Part shown: positions 35,771 to 45,641 of the stretch, in pieces
How positions within the stretch are numbered: the stretch's first letter is position 1
How the letters are laid out: each line of letters opens with the position of its first letter
Assembly (NCBI GenBank): GCA_018336015.1
Contig: JAGXQZ010000040.1
Location: 1 to 63,325 of the forward strand
DNA length: 63,325 nt
Reading direction: 5' to 3'
Origin: Algoriphagus sp.
Lineage (GTDB): Bacteria > Bacteroidota > Bacteroidia > Cytophagales > Cyclobacteriaceae
The notes under the pieces: generated by a model
The model's input: only the letters and a program-made list of their open reading frames with translations
Database searches by the model: none
What the model was told of the DNA's origin: nothing
Made by a program: the position numbers and the translations under genes

Positions 35771-38700
35771 TTACCTTTTGATAATTCTGAAAGACTCCGT
35801 TTTACCCGACCAATTGAGCGTAAGAATATATATTCCAGCTGCCTTGGTTTGCAGATAGGATCCAAGTCTGCTGCTTAATCTGCTGATATCTGGATCATTA
35901 AAATATTCAACTTGCCCCAAAACACTGGATACCGTTGCGGTAACATCTCCTTCGAGGAGTTGGTCATCACTAATTAGTTCAAGTTTGAAGCCGATACCTG
36001 AAGTTGGATTGGGATAAACGACCCATGAGGAAGTTCCCAATATTGGATCAACCTGAATAGCTCTTGTTTCAGTGTAGAAGTAAGAACCACTCAAGTTAAC
36101 CTGCTTGAGCCGGTAGAAAATCGTACCACCGGCAGCTGGGATTGTTTTATCGATGTAGCGGTATTCAGATACTTTATCTGAATACCCTTTTCCTGAGACT
36201 TCTCCGATTTTATTCCAATGCTGCACGTTATTAATGGAACGTTCTACCTCAAAGTGTGAATTTTCCCATTCTTTGGTCACCGCCCAAGAGAGGTTCCCTT
36301 CCCTATCGGCTGGATCATATTTAGCGTTAAAGTAGAGGTAGTCGAGTGGGAGGATACGGAAGACTGGGTAGGTGATAAATACTCTACCTGAACCACCTGT
36401 TCCACCACCAAAAACTCCACTTCCTCCACCAGAACCTGTTCTTGCTACGCCATTCCCTCCTATTCCATTGATGCTACCGTTTCCTCCAAGTGGAATTCCT
36501 GAGAAAGTCCCTCCGAGTCCGGGTGCTTGTTGAAGAGAGTTGCCTTCAAAATTGAATCCATTTCCTCCACCGCCTCCATTGCGATAATAGGTGGTGGTTC
36601 CAATTACGTATGATAAACCTGGCCCACCATTTCCTCCACTGGCATTTCCTGCTCCTGATGCTCCTCCATTTAAACCAGGCCCAGCTGCACCCCCACCGCC
36701 GCCACCAGCAGCAGCTCCCTTATTGATATCATTAGTAAATGTCTTTTTTTGAACTCCTCCACCAGAAAATCCACTGGAACCATTTCCTCCATTGTTCCGG
36801 TCATCAAGCCCATTGACATTGTCATCATATGCGCCACCACCTCCTGAGGCTCCGGATTCTCCTGATCCCCCATTTATTGAATTAGTCGAGCCTCCTCCTC
36901 CTCCACCTTCTGCTCGTGCGATAGTTCTTGATACCCCATCCACGGTACCAGTCACTGATGAGTTACCTCCTTTTCCACCTCGTTCCGAAAGATCTGATGC
37001 ACCTGGCCCGCCTTGTCCCACAGTTACATTGAAATTAGAGTTTGCAGGCAATCCGAATGTGGCGTTTACATTGATTGTTTCCTGTGCAAAGCCACCAGCG
37101 CCGCCACCTCCTGCGGCTTTACCCATTCCGCCTCCGCCTCCGCCGCCAACAGAAGTGACTGTAAATTCAATCAATCCCTCGGGTGCCTGCCAAACGCCCG
37201 AGCATGTAAATTCAATAATTGTATTGCCAGATCTAGCTCCGTCGTCAAGTACGACAAAACATGGACCCACAGGCGGTAAACCATAGGAAACCACCACCAA
37301 GCCTTTTCCACCTGTACCTCCATCTCCATTGCCTCTTGCTCCGCCGCCACCGCCGCCTAATGTACCATTAGCGCCATCAGCATTGTTGCCAACACCAGAA
37401 TTGCCTCCTTGAGAACCAGGTGCTCCTCCATTTCCTCCACGACCTGCCGATGTTCCTAAAACACCATTTTGTCCCTGATTTCCAGGTCTATTATTTCCTT
37501 GTCCGCCATTTCCTCCAGTGGTTCCATTTGCAGCTATACCTCCCGAGGCATATGCTACGCTTCCTGTTTCCGGATTTGTAGGATTAGGTGTCCTAGACAC
37601 ATAGCTTGGTTGACCATTCTGTGGGGCACTGCTATTTGTAGCACCCGCGCCTCCATTGCCTACATAGAGATAAAGCGTGCTTCCTGGGACAACTGGTATG
37701 GTGACTTCAGAATAGCCGCTGCCACCACCGCCGCCGCCGTCATTTCTAGCACCGCCGCCGCCGCCGCCCCATACTTTAACTGTAATCTCAAAAATCCCTG
37801 CAGGAACATAGAAAATCCCTCCGTCTGGGAATGCAGTGTCTCCGAATCCAAAAAATGTTTCATTGTTGTTACTTATTGGTATTGGGCAACTAGTGGAAAC
37901 ATTTGTTTTTCGAATACTGGTAATGGTAAGCGAGGTTAGTTGATCATTTGGAATTGGAATTGTATTGAAAGTACCTCTTCCATTGGTTACGGAAACACTC
38001 GCCGTCCTCGTACCCAATGCCGAATTGGCAAGACCGAAATCGTAAGTTACCTCGTAAGTACCGTTTGTTAGAATGCTTGGATTTCCTGTTATGGTCACTC
38101 TAGCAAGGCCTCCTGATGCTGAAGGCGCTACAGAAGTAGTAGAGGTCAATTGATATGCAGGTTGAACTTCAATGGAACCTGAAGCTGAAACGGTTCCGCA
38201 ACCCCCAGTTAAAGGAATGTTATAAGTGTAATTTCCCGGAGGGACTAATGATGGGTCAACAGTACCGCTAATTGTAAGCATGTTCCCACTTAATGTGGCG
38301 TTGAGACCGTTTGGTAGTACGACTGGTGTTCCGATTCCTGTAGCTCCGGATGTAATAAGGTTTATTGTAGTAAAAGTTCCATCAGAACATGCGCTAAGAG
38401 GGAGTGAAGGTGCCGCTACCGTATTTTTTTGGACAGTTATGGTATTGGAAAAAGTAGGAGAGGATGCGGTGCAACCACTAGGTGATATGTAATTAACAGA
38501 AATTGATTTATTTCCAGGTGTAAGCCATCTTATAGTGACCCAATTTGAAGTTGAAGTTCCGCCTGAAACAATGGTATAATCTGTATTAGCAACTCCTGGA
38601 ATAGTCCATAAATAATTGGATTGTCCAGATTGGGTAGTATAGGTCAGATTTGTATCTACACAGTGGCTACCGCTAGGTTGGGTGGGCTCAAATAAAACGG

Positions 38701-40807
38701 TAGGAAGTGGATTGACAGTAAAAACACCTGAAAGCGCACTAATTGATGCTGTTCCACAAGATGTATTAGATGAAACTACTACATAGTAACGACTCGATGC
38801 TGGAACAGATCCGTCATTTAAAGGAGAATAGCTATTTGAATTTGTCCCAACAGGAGTATCTGTTCCAGGATCAATTGTTCCAGAAGTATTTAGATACCAT
38901 TGATAGCTAAAACCTGGTCTTGCTTCAACCGATAGTGCACTGAAGCCTGGGGACACATTAATACAACGAGATTGATTTGTGGTAAAGCCTGATAAAGGAA
39001 TTGCTGAGGGTTGTGCATTTACCGTTATTGTACCAGTAGCATTGACAGTACCGCAGCCACCAGTTAGAGGAATGCTGTAATTGAATGTTCCAGAAACAGT
39101 AGGTGTTCCTGTTATTGAAATGGTATTTCCTAACCAAGTGGCTGAAACTCCTGTAGGAAGTCCATTTGCACCACCTACCCCATTATTTAGTATTCCGGTT
39201 GCACCTGTCGTAGTATGAGTGATCGTTGGAATAGCTGAATTGATACAAACTGTTGTAGGGGTGGGCGCCGCGCTTACTGTATTCCCTGATAATGTTTCAA
39301 TTAAACCTGAAGGATTACTTTTGATCGATCCTCCACAGAATCCGGTTATTTCTACATAATAATATCTCTGGGTACCTGCAGTACTAGAACTAGGAGTGTA
39401 AGAATTTGAATTTGCACCGGAAATTGGCGTGCCACCTGTGTTACTAGAGGTTGTATTTTCAAACCATTGGTAACTGTATCCAAAACCTGTTCCCACTGAA
39501 AGTGGAGTAAATGAATTTCCAACACATAAAGCTTGTGCTCCCAATTGGGGGTTGGTAATTGCCAAAACATCGTTTACTCGGATCGTGCCCGTAGCATTGA
39601 CCGTTCCGCAACCGCCTGTCAAAGGAATCGAGTAGTTGTATGTTCCCGTAGCAGTTGGAGTTCCCGTGAAAAGGATTTGGTTGGCATTCCAAGAAGCACT
39701 GATACCTGGAGGAAGTCCTGTGGGGGTTCCTATTCCAGTAGCACGAAACGTGGCTTGGGTAATTCCGCTAATTGGACTACCGAGACAAAAATCGTCTTCA
39801 CTGATAGGGTCGAAGGAATTATTTTCAGAGATTCTGATTGAGCCTGAGATAACTGTTCCTGAGCAGTTTCCCTGTAGAACAACTTCGTATGGATAAATAC
39901 CTGGTGCTGTAGGAGGTGTACCTATAATTCGAAGTGTTCCGTTTAATACATCACCAGAATAGGTAGCAGTCAGGCCTGCAGGCATCAGCTGATTGGTAAT
40001 GCCTGTTACTCCTGTGAAAGCGTATTCAATAGGAGCTATCGGGCTTCCAGAACACAATGTTTGATTTGGTGAGGCTGGTGAAGACGTTAGAGAGATTAGG
40101 CACCAAGAGACGATTATTTGGCCGTTTGCTCCTGATCCACCTGTCCCACTGTTTCCATATCTTCCTCCTCCTCCTCCACCTGGAAAGTTGCCAGGGCTTC
40201 CAGCCCCATCATTTACTCTTCCGTTTCCTCCGTTTCCACCTCCTGGAGGGGCAATTGCTCCATTTTGATTGGTTGCACTTATTCCATCATTTCCATTACC
40301 TGCAGAAGATCCGCCTCCTCCACTTCGAGCTGATCCTCCTGTCTCCCCATCCGCACCCCTTCCACCGGTATAGGTTATATCTCCAACTCCGATTAATGCC
40401 CCATTTGCCCCCGTATTACTATCTGTGGAGTTTCCACCTCTTGCTCTTATAGTAGTTAAATTAATAAAATATGAATCTTCTCCAGCACCTGTTGTAGTTG
40501 AACCACGACCTACATAAAGGTTAAGGGTTTGACCAGGTGTAACTGAAAGTATACTTCTCGAATAGCCACCTCCACCTCCGCCTCCACCACGGTTTGATCC
40601 GGAGCTCCCCCTACCTCCACCACCCCAAGCTTCAACAGTGATTGAAGTAACACCTGCGGGAACTGTAAATTGTTGAACTGCTCCTGTAGCGCTAAAAGTC
40701 TGCGATTGCCCAAAAACATTTCTTGAAAAAAGCAATATGATTCCAAGTCCCATCAGCAATGGGGCGGTCTTAAAAATATTTTGAAAAAGCTGTCGTAAAG
40801 TTTTCAC
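35771..40807 (-). CDS. Glycine-rich, Ig-repeat T9SS-exported giant surface protein
   Basis: The 1678-residue protein has a signal peptide (about 1-33, ending NVFGQ), a first glycine-rich domain (about 36-235: FTVPAGVTSITVEAWGGGG), Ig/PKD-like repeats (about 240-950), a second glycine-rich domain (about 1010-1175: FYVPAGIFEITVKVWGGGG), a third (about 1190-1460: WQAPEGLIEFTVTSVGGGG), a fibronectin-like part and a T9SS type A sorting domain (VYPNPTSGIGFKLEL...GIYILTLNWSGKTESFRIIKR). Four repeats carry GTPTxxGxYxYxIPLTGGCGTV-type sequence, each with a Cys near the start and near the end. It is most likely a cell-surface adhesin or matrix protein. A TATATTTG box on the minus strand at 40843-40850 is a promoter candidate. 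Ligand unknown. Confidence 0.85.
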   Translation of the reverse strand: MKTLRQLFQNIFKTAPLLMGLGIILLFSRNVFGQSQTFSATGAVQQFTVPAGVTSITVEAWGGGGRGSSGSNRGGGGGGGGYSRSILSVTPGQTLNLYVGRGSTTTGAGEDSYFINLTTIRARGGNSTDSNTGANGALIGVGDITYTGGRGADGETGGSARSGGGGSSAGNGNDGISATNQNGAIAPPGGGNGGNGRVNDGAGSPGNFPGGGGGGRYGNSGTGGSGANGQIIVSWCLISLTSSPASPNQTLCSGSPIAPIEYAFTGVTGITNQLMPAGLTATYSGDVLNGTLRIIGTPPTAPGIYPYEVVLQGNCSGTVISGSIRISENNSFDPISEDDFCLGSPISGITQATFRATGIGTPTGLPPGISASWNANQILFTGTPTATGTYNYSIPLTGGCGTVNATGTIRVNDVLAITNPQLGAQALCVGNSFTPLSVGTGFGYSYQWFENTTSSNTGGTPISGANSNSYTPSSSTAGTQRYYYVEITGFCGGSIKSNPSGLIETLSGNTVSAAPTPTTVCINSAIPTITHTTTGATGILNNGVGGANGLPTGVSATWLGNTISITGTPTVSGTFNYSIPLTGGCGTVNATGTITVNAQPSAIPLSGFTTNQSRCINVSPGFSALSVEARPGFSYQWYLNTSGTIDPGTDTPVGTNSNSYSPLNDGSVPASSRYYVVVSSNTSCGTASISALSGVFTVNPLPTVLFEPTQPSGSHCVDTNLTYTTQSGQSNYLWTIPGVANTDYTIVSGGTSTSNWVTIRWLTPGNKSISVNYISPSGCTASSPTFSNTITVQKNTVAAPSLPLSACSDGTFTTINLITSGATGIGTPVVLPNGLNATLSGNMLTISGTVDPSLVPPGNYTYNIPLTGGCGTVSASGSIEVQPAYQLTSTTSVAPSASGGLARVTITGNPSILTNGTYEVTYDFGLANSALGTRTASVSVTNGRGTFNTIPIPNDQLTSLTITSIRKTNVSTSCPIPISNNNETFFGFGDTAFPDGGIFYVPAGIFEITVKVWGGGGGGARNDGGGGGGSGYSEVTIPVVPGSTLYLYVGNGGAGATNSSAPQNGQPSYVSRTPNPTNPETGSVAYASGGIAANGTTGGNGGQGNNRPGNQGQNGVLGTSAGRGGNGGAPGSQGGNSGVGNNADGANGTLGGGGGGARGNGDGGTGGKGLVVVSYGLPPVGPCFVVLDDGARSGNTIIEFTCSGVWQAPEGLIEFTVTSVGGGGGGGMGKAAGGGGAGGFAQETINVNATFGLPANSNFNVTVGQGGPGASDLSERGGKGGNSSVTGTVDGVSRTIARAEGGGGGGSTNSINGGSGESGASGGGGAYDDNVNGLDDRNNGGNGSSGFSGGGVQKKTFTNDINKGAAAGGGGGGAAGPGLNGGASGAGNASGGNGGPGLSYVIGTTTYYRNGGGGGNGFNFEGNSLQQAPGLGGTFSGIPLGGNGSINGIGGNGVARTGSGGGSGVFGGGTGGSGRVFITYPVFRILPLDYLYFNAKYDPADREGNLSWAVTKEWENSHFEVERSINNVQHWNKIGEVSGKGYSDKVSEYRYIDKTIPAAGGTIFYRLKQVNLSGSYFYTETRAIQVDPILGTSSWVVYPNPTSGIGFKLELISDDQLLEGDVTATVSSVLGQVEYFNDPDISRLSSRLGSYLQTKAAGIYILTLNWSGKTESFRIIKR

Positions 40808-41636
40808 AGGCTTGGTTGATGCTTTTTCCTGATAATCACGAACAAATATAGCTAAATTTGCATTACATAGTATTAAAAATGCATTATATAAACCAATTCA
40901 TCCATTTTTCAGGCTTTAGATCACATCTGTATTTCCTTTTTAATTAGTTATTTACTTGTACTCGTACTAATTGGGGTTCTATTACTTCTCGGTTAGTTTT
41001 AGGCTTTCCATTAAAGTAAGACCAAAAATAGTAAATGAAATGATATAAAAAGTAAATTAAAAGTCTTAAATATTTGATTTGCAGATATCTCAACTCTTTT
41101 CATTTCGTTTTTGGCTTTAATGAATGTGCTGGTTCAGTCTGGGCGTTTAATTCGATTTTGATCATCACCTAAGGAATTTTTCACTCCTCTTTACGTGTTT
41201 TATCTACCAATTATTCCAGTCTTTTTATTCTTTGCCTTGCATTAAAATGCTTTTTGAAATTATAAAAACGAAAATCAAATCAATAAAAATGAATTTGGAA
41301 TAACTAGAGGAAAAAAGTAAACTAGGTAACGTCACCTATTACCTAAGAATCGGTTTGTGGAATTTTGGATCTTCAGTTCCTAACTCCTACAATTCGGAAA
41401 TTAAAATCGAAAAGTTAGGAGAGTAAACAACAAATGAGTTAGGACGAGAATGAATAGTTAGGTTTTGGAAGTTCTATGATAGGTGAATTACCTAATCTTT
41501 TGTCCACCTAAAGACGTTTGGTATTCTCCAAAAATTTAAAGGTTGATAGGTGGCCAGGAATTGTTGAACCTTTAAATGCGCAAAGACTCTGATTTTGATT
41601 TAGATCCAGATGTTCTGGAGCAAAACAGTGATTAGA
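40808..41636. promoter_or_regulatory. 829-base AT-rich upstream region of the glycine-rich surface gene
   Basis: A -7 type box for the leftward gene (TATATTTG on the minus strand) is at 40843-40850. Farther out, AGTTAGG occurs three times on the plus strand (41413, 41437, 41456) and once inverted (CCTAACT, 41379), and TAGGT/ACCTA pairs occur at 41323-41345, 41480-41510 and 41547-41551. No gene is seen. The motif cluster might be operators or decay products; nothing identifies it. Confidence 0.45.
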
Positions 41637-43109
41637 CTATCTTACAAAGAGTTTGATCATCTCAGTGTGTCCATCCCACGAGAGATTAACTACATATAGC
41701 CCTGAATTTTTTGAGACAAGGTGCTGATTTAAAAATTCTTCAACTTGCTTTGGTTGTTGAAAAGTAGCTGATGAGACCTCTGTCCCTACCATGTCGGAAA
41801 TCTTCACAGCTATTGGATTTGCAGATTGAGTCAATTTATCCATCAATTCTAGGTGGATGTAAGTTCCTCTATGGCTAGGATTAGGATAGGCTTTCCAGGC
41901 GCTGTTGCCTTTTACAGCATCGATCTTTGTGGATTTAACTTCACTGTAGATGAATTCTCCTTTGAAGTTAAGTTGTTTGACTCTGTAATATGCTATTCCT
42001 CCAGAGGCTGGAATCGTCTGGTCGATAAATTTATATTCGGTGATTTTATCGCTAAATCCAACAGCTTCAACTGATCCAATTGTTTCCCAAGTCTCTACTT
42101 GATTGATTGCTCGCTCAATTTCAAAGTGAGAAATTTCCCATTCCTTGGCTGTTGAAAACAAAACTTCAGTTTTTCTGGCATCTGATTGGAATTTGACGTC
42201 AAATTGCGCTAAACCAATCGGTAGAATTCTGCAATTACCTACTTGTATTTTGCTTGCAATTTCACCGTTGAAGTTTCCGGAGCTAGAATGAGTACCGCAG
42301 ACTCTGAAAAATGATGTGCTTTCTACATCGAAAAGGGCATTACCTACTACTTTTAAATCGCCACCTACTTCCACCTCACTGGTTCCTGTTACTTTTATTC
42401 CTCCTTGACCACTCAATTCAAAATGTTGATTGATGATGGCAATACCTGGGGTATTGACATTTACTCTGGCATTGTTGCCTGAGATTTTCATGCTACCTCC
42501 GGTTCTGAAGAATCCTTTGATATTCAGGGATACATCTTTACCTGAAATAAAGCTATCTCCAGTTACTATCAATGCTGCCCCATTACCGATGTTAATACTC
42601 ACATCATTTGCGTAATTGATTTGGGTGGTGGTTACTCTTGATTCTACCGAACTCAATGAATTATCTCCCTTTAGATTAAGAGAAGTAGTAGTGCCAGCAT
42701 CTAAAAGAATACCACTGGCTCCTTGGACATCAATTTTTCCTCCTTTTCTCAGATCCCAAGTCATATCTTGGTCTTTGTCAAGGGTGACATTTCCAGAAAA
42801 AGTCAAAGTAGCCCCATTTTGTACAATTATCTCGTCAAATACACCTCCCATCACTACGTTTCCGGGAATGGTAAGGTCTGCATTAATAATTAGGACGACT
42901 GGACAGCCATTGGTCTTATTGAATATGGCAGATGCTAAGGGAATCGCAGAGTTGTTATTACTGCAGGTATTGGTTCTTGTCCAACATGTGGAACTTGTTG
43001 AATTGAATGAGCATCCGCTTCCACCATTGTAGGTGAAAGTTTGTCCTACCACATTTAATGAAAAAAATGCAGTGAAGATGATTAAGACCAGATACTTAAG
43101 ATTGCCCAT
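41637..43109 (-). CDS. T9SS type A sorting domain protein with beta-helix-like repeats
   Basis: The 490-residue protein has a signal peptide (about 1-22, ending VVGQ), a Cys-rich start (GSGCSFNSTSSTCWTRTNTC), and a repetitive strand-turn region (about 75-285: NADLTIPGNVVMGGVF, GATLTFSGNVTLDKDQD, ALIVTGDSFISGKDVSLNI) typical of a right-handed beta-helix. From about 305 the sequence EWEISHFEIERAINQVETWETIG through a FN3-like part to the T9SS domain (YPNPSHRGTYIHLEL...GLYVVNLSWDGHTEMIKLFVR) is closely similar to the end of the 1678-residue neighbour. It should be exported by T9SS. The function is unknown; its own promoter (43140-43172) makes it a separate unit. Confidence 0.85.
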   Translation of the reverse strand: MGNLKYLVLIIFTAFFSLNVVGQTFTYNGGSGCSFNSTSSTCWTRTNTCSNNNSAIPLASAIFNKTNGCPVVLIINADLTIPGNVVMGGVFDEIIVQNGATLTFSGNVTLDKDQDMTWDLRKGGKIDVQGASGILLDAGTTTSLNLKGDNSLSSVESRVTTTQINYANDVSINIGNGAALIVTGDSFISGKDVSLNIKGFFRTGGSMKISGNNARVNVNTPGIAIINQHFELSGQGGIKVTGTSEVEVGGDLKVVGNALFDVESTSFFRVCGTHSSSGNFNGEIASKIQVGNCRILPIGLAQFDVKFQSDARKTEVLFSTAKEWEISHFEIERAINQVETWETIGSVEAVGFSDKITEYKFIDQTIPASGGIAYYRVKQLNFKGEFIYSEVKSTKIDAVKGNSAWKAYPNPSHRGTYIHLELMDKLTQSANPIAVKISDMVGTEVSSATFQQPKQVEEFLNQHLVSKNSGLYVVNLSWDGHTEMIKLFVR

Positions 43110-43501
43110 TTAGTTTTTGAAATGCAAAAAACCGTATTTCAAAGATACTATTTTGTATTCCATTTTTCCAAAAATCAGCAAATCTTGAATTTTAATAATT
43201 GACTAAAAACAATAAAAAATTGAATTTAATCAATATAAAATATTTTTATAAGTGCCTTATTGTTCTGGATTGATATAAAAAGATGAAAAAAGAAATAAAA
43301 TGCTTATTCTATTTTTTAGGTCTATTTTATTAAAAAACAGAATAAAATAATTTTGATTAGAAATTTTGTGATATAAAAAATTGAAGTATATCTAAAAACA
43401 AAATAAATGATGATTGCTGATAGGTTACTTGATCATTTAAATATCAAAAAATAGCATTTTATTTCATTTTGAAATTTATTTTCAAGAAGCAAGGTAAAAA
43501 C
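43110..43501. other. AT-rich intergenic region upstream of the beta-helix T9SS gene
   Basis: It carries the promoter of the leftward gene near its left end. The rest is very AT-rich poly-A/T sequence without a convincing gene, and ends at the rho terminator. Confidence 0.5.
43140..43172 (-). promoter_or_regulatory. Promoter of the beta-helix T9SS gene
   Basis: On the minus strand TTTG (43172-43169), 21 bases, TATCTTTG (43147-43140), about 30 bases before the start codon at 43109: a good Bacteroidota promoter match. Confidence 0.65.
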
Positions 43502-43532
43502 AAAAAAACCCTTGAGTTTTCTCTCAAGGGCT
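43502..43532 (-). terminator. Intrinsic terminator downstream of rho
   Basis: An 8-bp stem (CCCTTGAG / CTCAAGGG) with a 6-base loop is followed on the minus strand by seven T residues, about 30 bases past the rho stop. Confidence 0.85.
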
Positions 43533-43560
43533 TGATAATTAGGGTGCAATTTGCGCAGGA

Positions 43561-45438
43561 TTATCCGTTCATGCTGATCAAAAACTCGGCGTTGTCTCGG
43601 GTTCCTTTCATTCGCTGGAGTAGGAATTCCATAGATTCCTGTGAGGTCATGTCGCTCATCAGTTTCCTGAGGATCCACACACGCTGCATTTCTTCTTTGT
43701 CCATCAATAGGTCTTCTCTTCGAGTTCCGGAGCTGAGTACGTCGATCGATGGATAGATTCTTCTGTTTGCCAGTTTGCGATCCAGGGCGAGTTCCATGTT
43801 ACCGGTACCTTTGAATTCTTCAAAGATCACCTCATCCATTTTAGATCCAGTTTCTACGAGTGCAGTAGCAATGATAGTGAGCGAACCTCCATTTTCTACA
43901 TTTCTTGCTGCACCAAAGAATCGCTTAGGTTTATGCAAAGCGTTGGCATCCACACCACCGGAAAGAATTTTACCAGAGCTAGGTACCACAGTGTTGTGTG
44001 CTCTGGCTAATCGGGTGATAGAATCCAAAAGAATGACCACATCGTGGCCGACTTCTACCATTCGCTTGGCTTTCTCGAGTACGATATTGGCTACTTTGAC
44101 ATGACGCTCTGCCTGCTCATCGAAGGTAGAAGAAATTACTTCAGCCTTTACCGATCGTGCCATGTCCGTCACTTCTTCAGGCCTTTCGTCGATCAATAAG
44201 ATCATCAAGTGGACTTCCGGATGGTTCACGGTGATGGCATTGGCGATTTGCTGCAAGAGGACGGTTTTACCTGTCTTTGGCTGCGCCACGATCATACCCC
44301 GCTGACCTTTTCCGATAGGAGCAAATAAATCAAGGATTCGGGTAGAATAGCCGTCGGCTTTGGTGGAGAGATTAAGTCTCTCTTCCGGGAAAAGTGGAGT
44401 GAGATACTCAAAAGGTACACGGTCGCGGATTTCGTCTGTCGTCTTTCCGTTGACTGTTCCGAGTTTGAGTAGGGCAAAGTATTTCTCTCCTTCTTTAGGA
44501 GGGCGAATGGAGCCTTTGATATGGTCTCCTGTTTTTAGTCCAAAAAGTTTGATCTGGCTAGGAGAAACGTAAATATCATCAGGGGAAGCCAAGTAGTTGT
44601 AATCCAGTGATCTCAGAAAACCATAACCTTCCTGCATGATTTCCAAAACGCCTTCGTTTTCGATCACACCGTCAAATTCTCTTGGGCTCACAAAAGGTTT
44701 TTTCCTCGGAGGCCCCGGAATGGTCTCAGCGGTCGGCATCAACACCTCATCTTGAGACTTGAAATTTTTTCTTCTTGGCAGTTCCACTTCGGCCTCAGGT
44801 CGGGGAGCTTTTTGCTCTTGTGCGACAGGTGCTGTGGGTTGTTGATCAGTCTGTACTTCTTCAGAGATGTTTTCCGATACGTTGACTTCTTCGAAAACTC
44901 TCCTTCTTGGTCTGAAGGATTTGGGTTCTTCTGCTGTAGGTTCGGAGATTGGCTTTCGCTCAGGTCTGGGTTCTCGGGTATCGGGTTTAGACTCCCTTTG
45001 ATCAGGCCTAGGTTCTCTTCGTTCAGGTCTGGGGGTAAATTCTTTCGCTGCTTTGGGTTCTTGCTTTGGCTCTTCTTGTGGGGAAGTTTCGATTTCTTGT
45101 GCTTGAGGCGTTTCCTTTTGTGTTTCAGTAGTCGCAGGAGGGAGTTCAGTTACATTTTGTCTTCTGAACTTTGATTTGAACTCGGGCTGATCTCCCTGTG
45201 GTGTCGGGGTGACAGAAGGGATTTCTTGTTTCTTTTCGGCTTCTTCTAGGGCCTGAGTCTCTACAATGGAGGGTTTTTTCTTAGGTAGAGCTTGTTCTGG
45301 GGTGATGGCTTGCTGATCAAGAATTGCATAGACCAGTTCGTCTTTTTTGAGTGATTTGAAGTTTTTAACTCCAAGTTCTTCAGCAATCTCCTTCAGTTCA
45401 GATAATAGCCTGATTCTGAGTTCTTCTATGTTGTACAT
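43561..45438 (-). CDS. rho: Transcription termination factor Rho with a large disordered insertion
   Basis: The 625-residue hexameric RNA helicase ends transcripts lacking intrinsic terminators. The Rho N-terminal helical domain ([21 protein letters not shown], 1-48) is followed by a charged low-complexity region (about 50-245, rich in P, E, K, Q and R, such as [21 protein letters not shown]), then the RNA-binding cold-shock-like domain (about 258-330: [15 protein letters not shown]), then the ATPase with P-loop [10 protein letters not shown] near residue 385. E. coli Rho is 419 residues; the extra length is the insertion. Such insertions are common in Bacteroidota, and that of B. thetaiotaomicron has been reported to drive condensate formation. 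The enzymatic core looks complete. Confidence 0.96.
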   Translation of the reverse strand: MYNIEELRIRLLSELKEIAEELGVKNFKSLKKDELVYAILDQQAITPEQALPKKKPSIVETQALEEAEKKQEIPSVTPTPQGDQPEFKSKFRRQNVTELPPATTETQKETPQAQEIETSPQEEPKQEPKAAKEFTPRPERREPRPDQRESKPDTREPRPERKPISEPTAEEPKSFRPRRRVFEEVNVSENISEEVQTDQQPTAPVAQEQKAPRPEAEVELPRRKNFKSQDEVLMPTAETIPGPPRKKPFVSPREFDGVIENEGVLEIMQEGYGFLRSLDYNYLASPDDIYVSPSQIKLFGLKTGDHIKGSIRPPKEGEKYFALLKLGTVNGKTTDEIRDRVPFEYLTPLFPEERLNLSTKADGYSTRILDLFAPIGKGQRGMIVAQPKTGKTVLLQQIANAITVNHPEVHLMILLIDERPEEVTDMARSVKAEVISSTFDEQAERHVKVANIVLEKAKRMVEVGHDVVILLDSITRLARAHNTVVPSSGKILSGGVDANALHKPKRFFGAARNVENGGSLTIIATALVETGSKMDEVIFEEFKGTGNMELALDRKLANRRIYPSIDVLSSGTRREDLLMDKEEMQRVWILRKLMSDMTSQESMEFLLQRMKGTRDNAEFLISMNG

Positions 45439-45641
45439 AAAGAGGGTGTGAAATAAATAAGATCAGTAAAATGCGGTATTTGGGAACGTGAATAATTTTC
45501 TGAGCTAAAAAGGTCTGCAGGAAAGGCTCAAGTCAAAGTGGGCTGACTTGCTTTATTCACGGTGATGTCACAATATTAAACGATGCATGTGGATTTAACA
45601 AATTTTTTCTTTTTGCTTTACTGTTTTAAATCCAATAGAAT
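45439..45641. other. Short intergenic region between rho and recO
   Basis: About 200 bases between two leftward genes. No clear TAnnTTTG promoter box or terminator was found; nothing else is recognisable. Confidence 0.35.

Noticed and set aside
36792..37286. A proline-rich open frame on the plus strand inside the glycine-rich surface gene, and similar ones nearby
   Set aside because: Glycine codons read in antisense become proline, serine and alanine codons with few stops. The frame is a mirror of the glycine-rich repeats and has no start or promoter support.
38160..40080. Repeated DNA blocks resembling a tandem repeat or CRISPR-like array
   Set aside because: The spacing and frame match the repeated protein motif ending TGGCGTV. 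They are internal protein repeats of unequal sequence, not short identical repeats with spacers.
44752..45174. A 140-codon plus-strand frame inside rho
   Set aside because: It is antisense to the charged insertion of Rho, whose biased codons avoid stops in that frame. No family features were seen.
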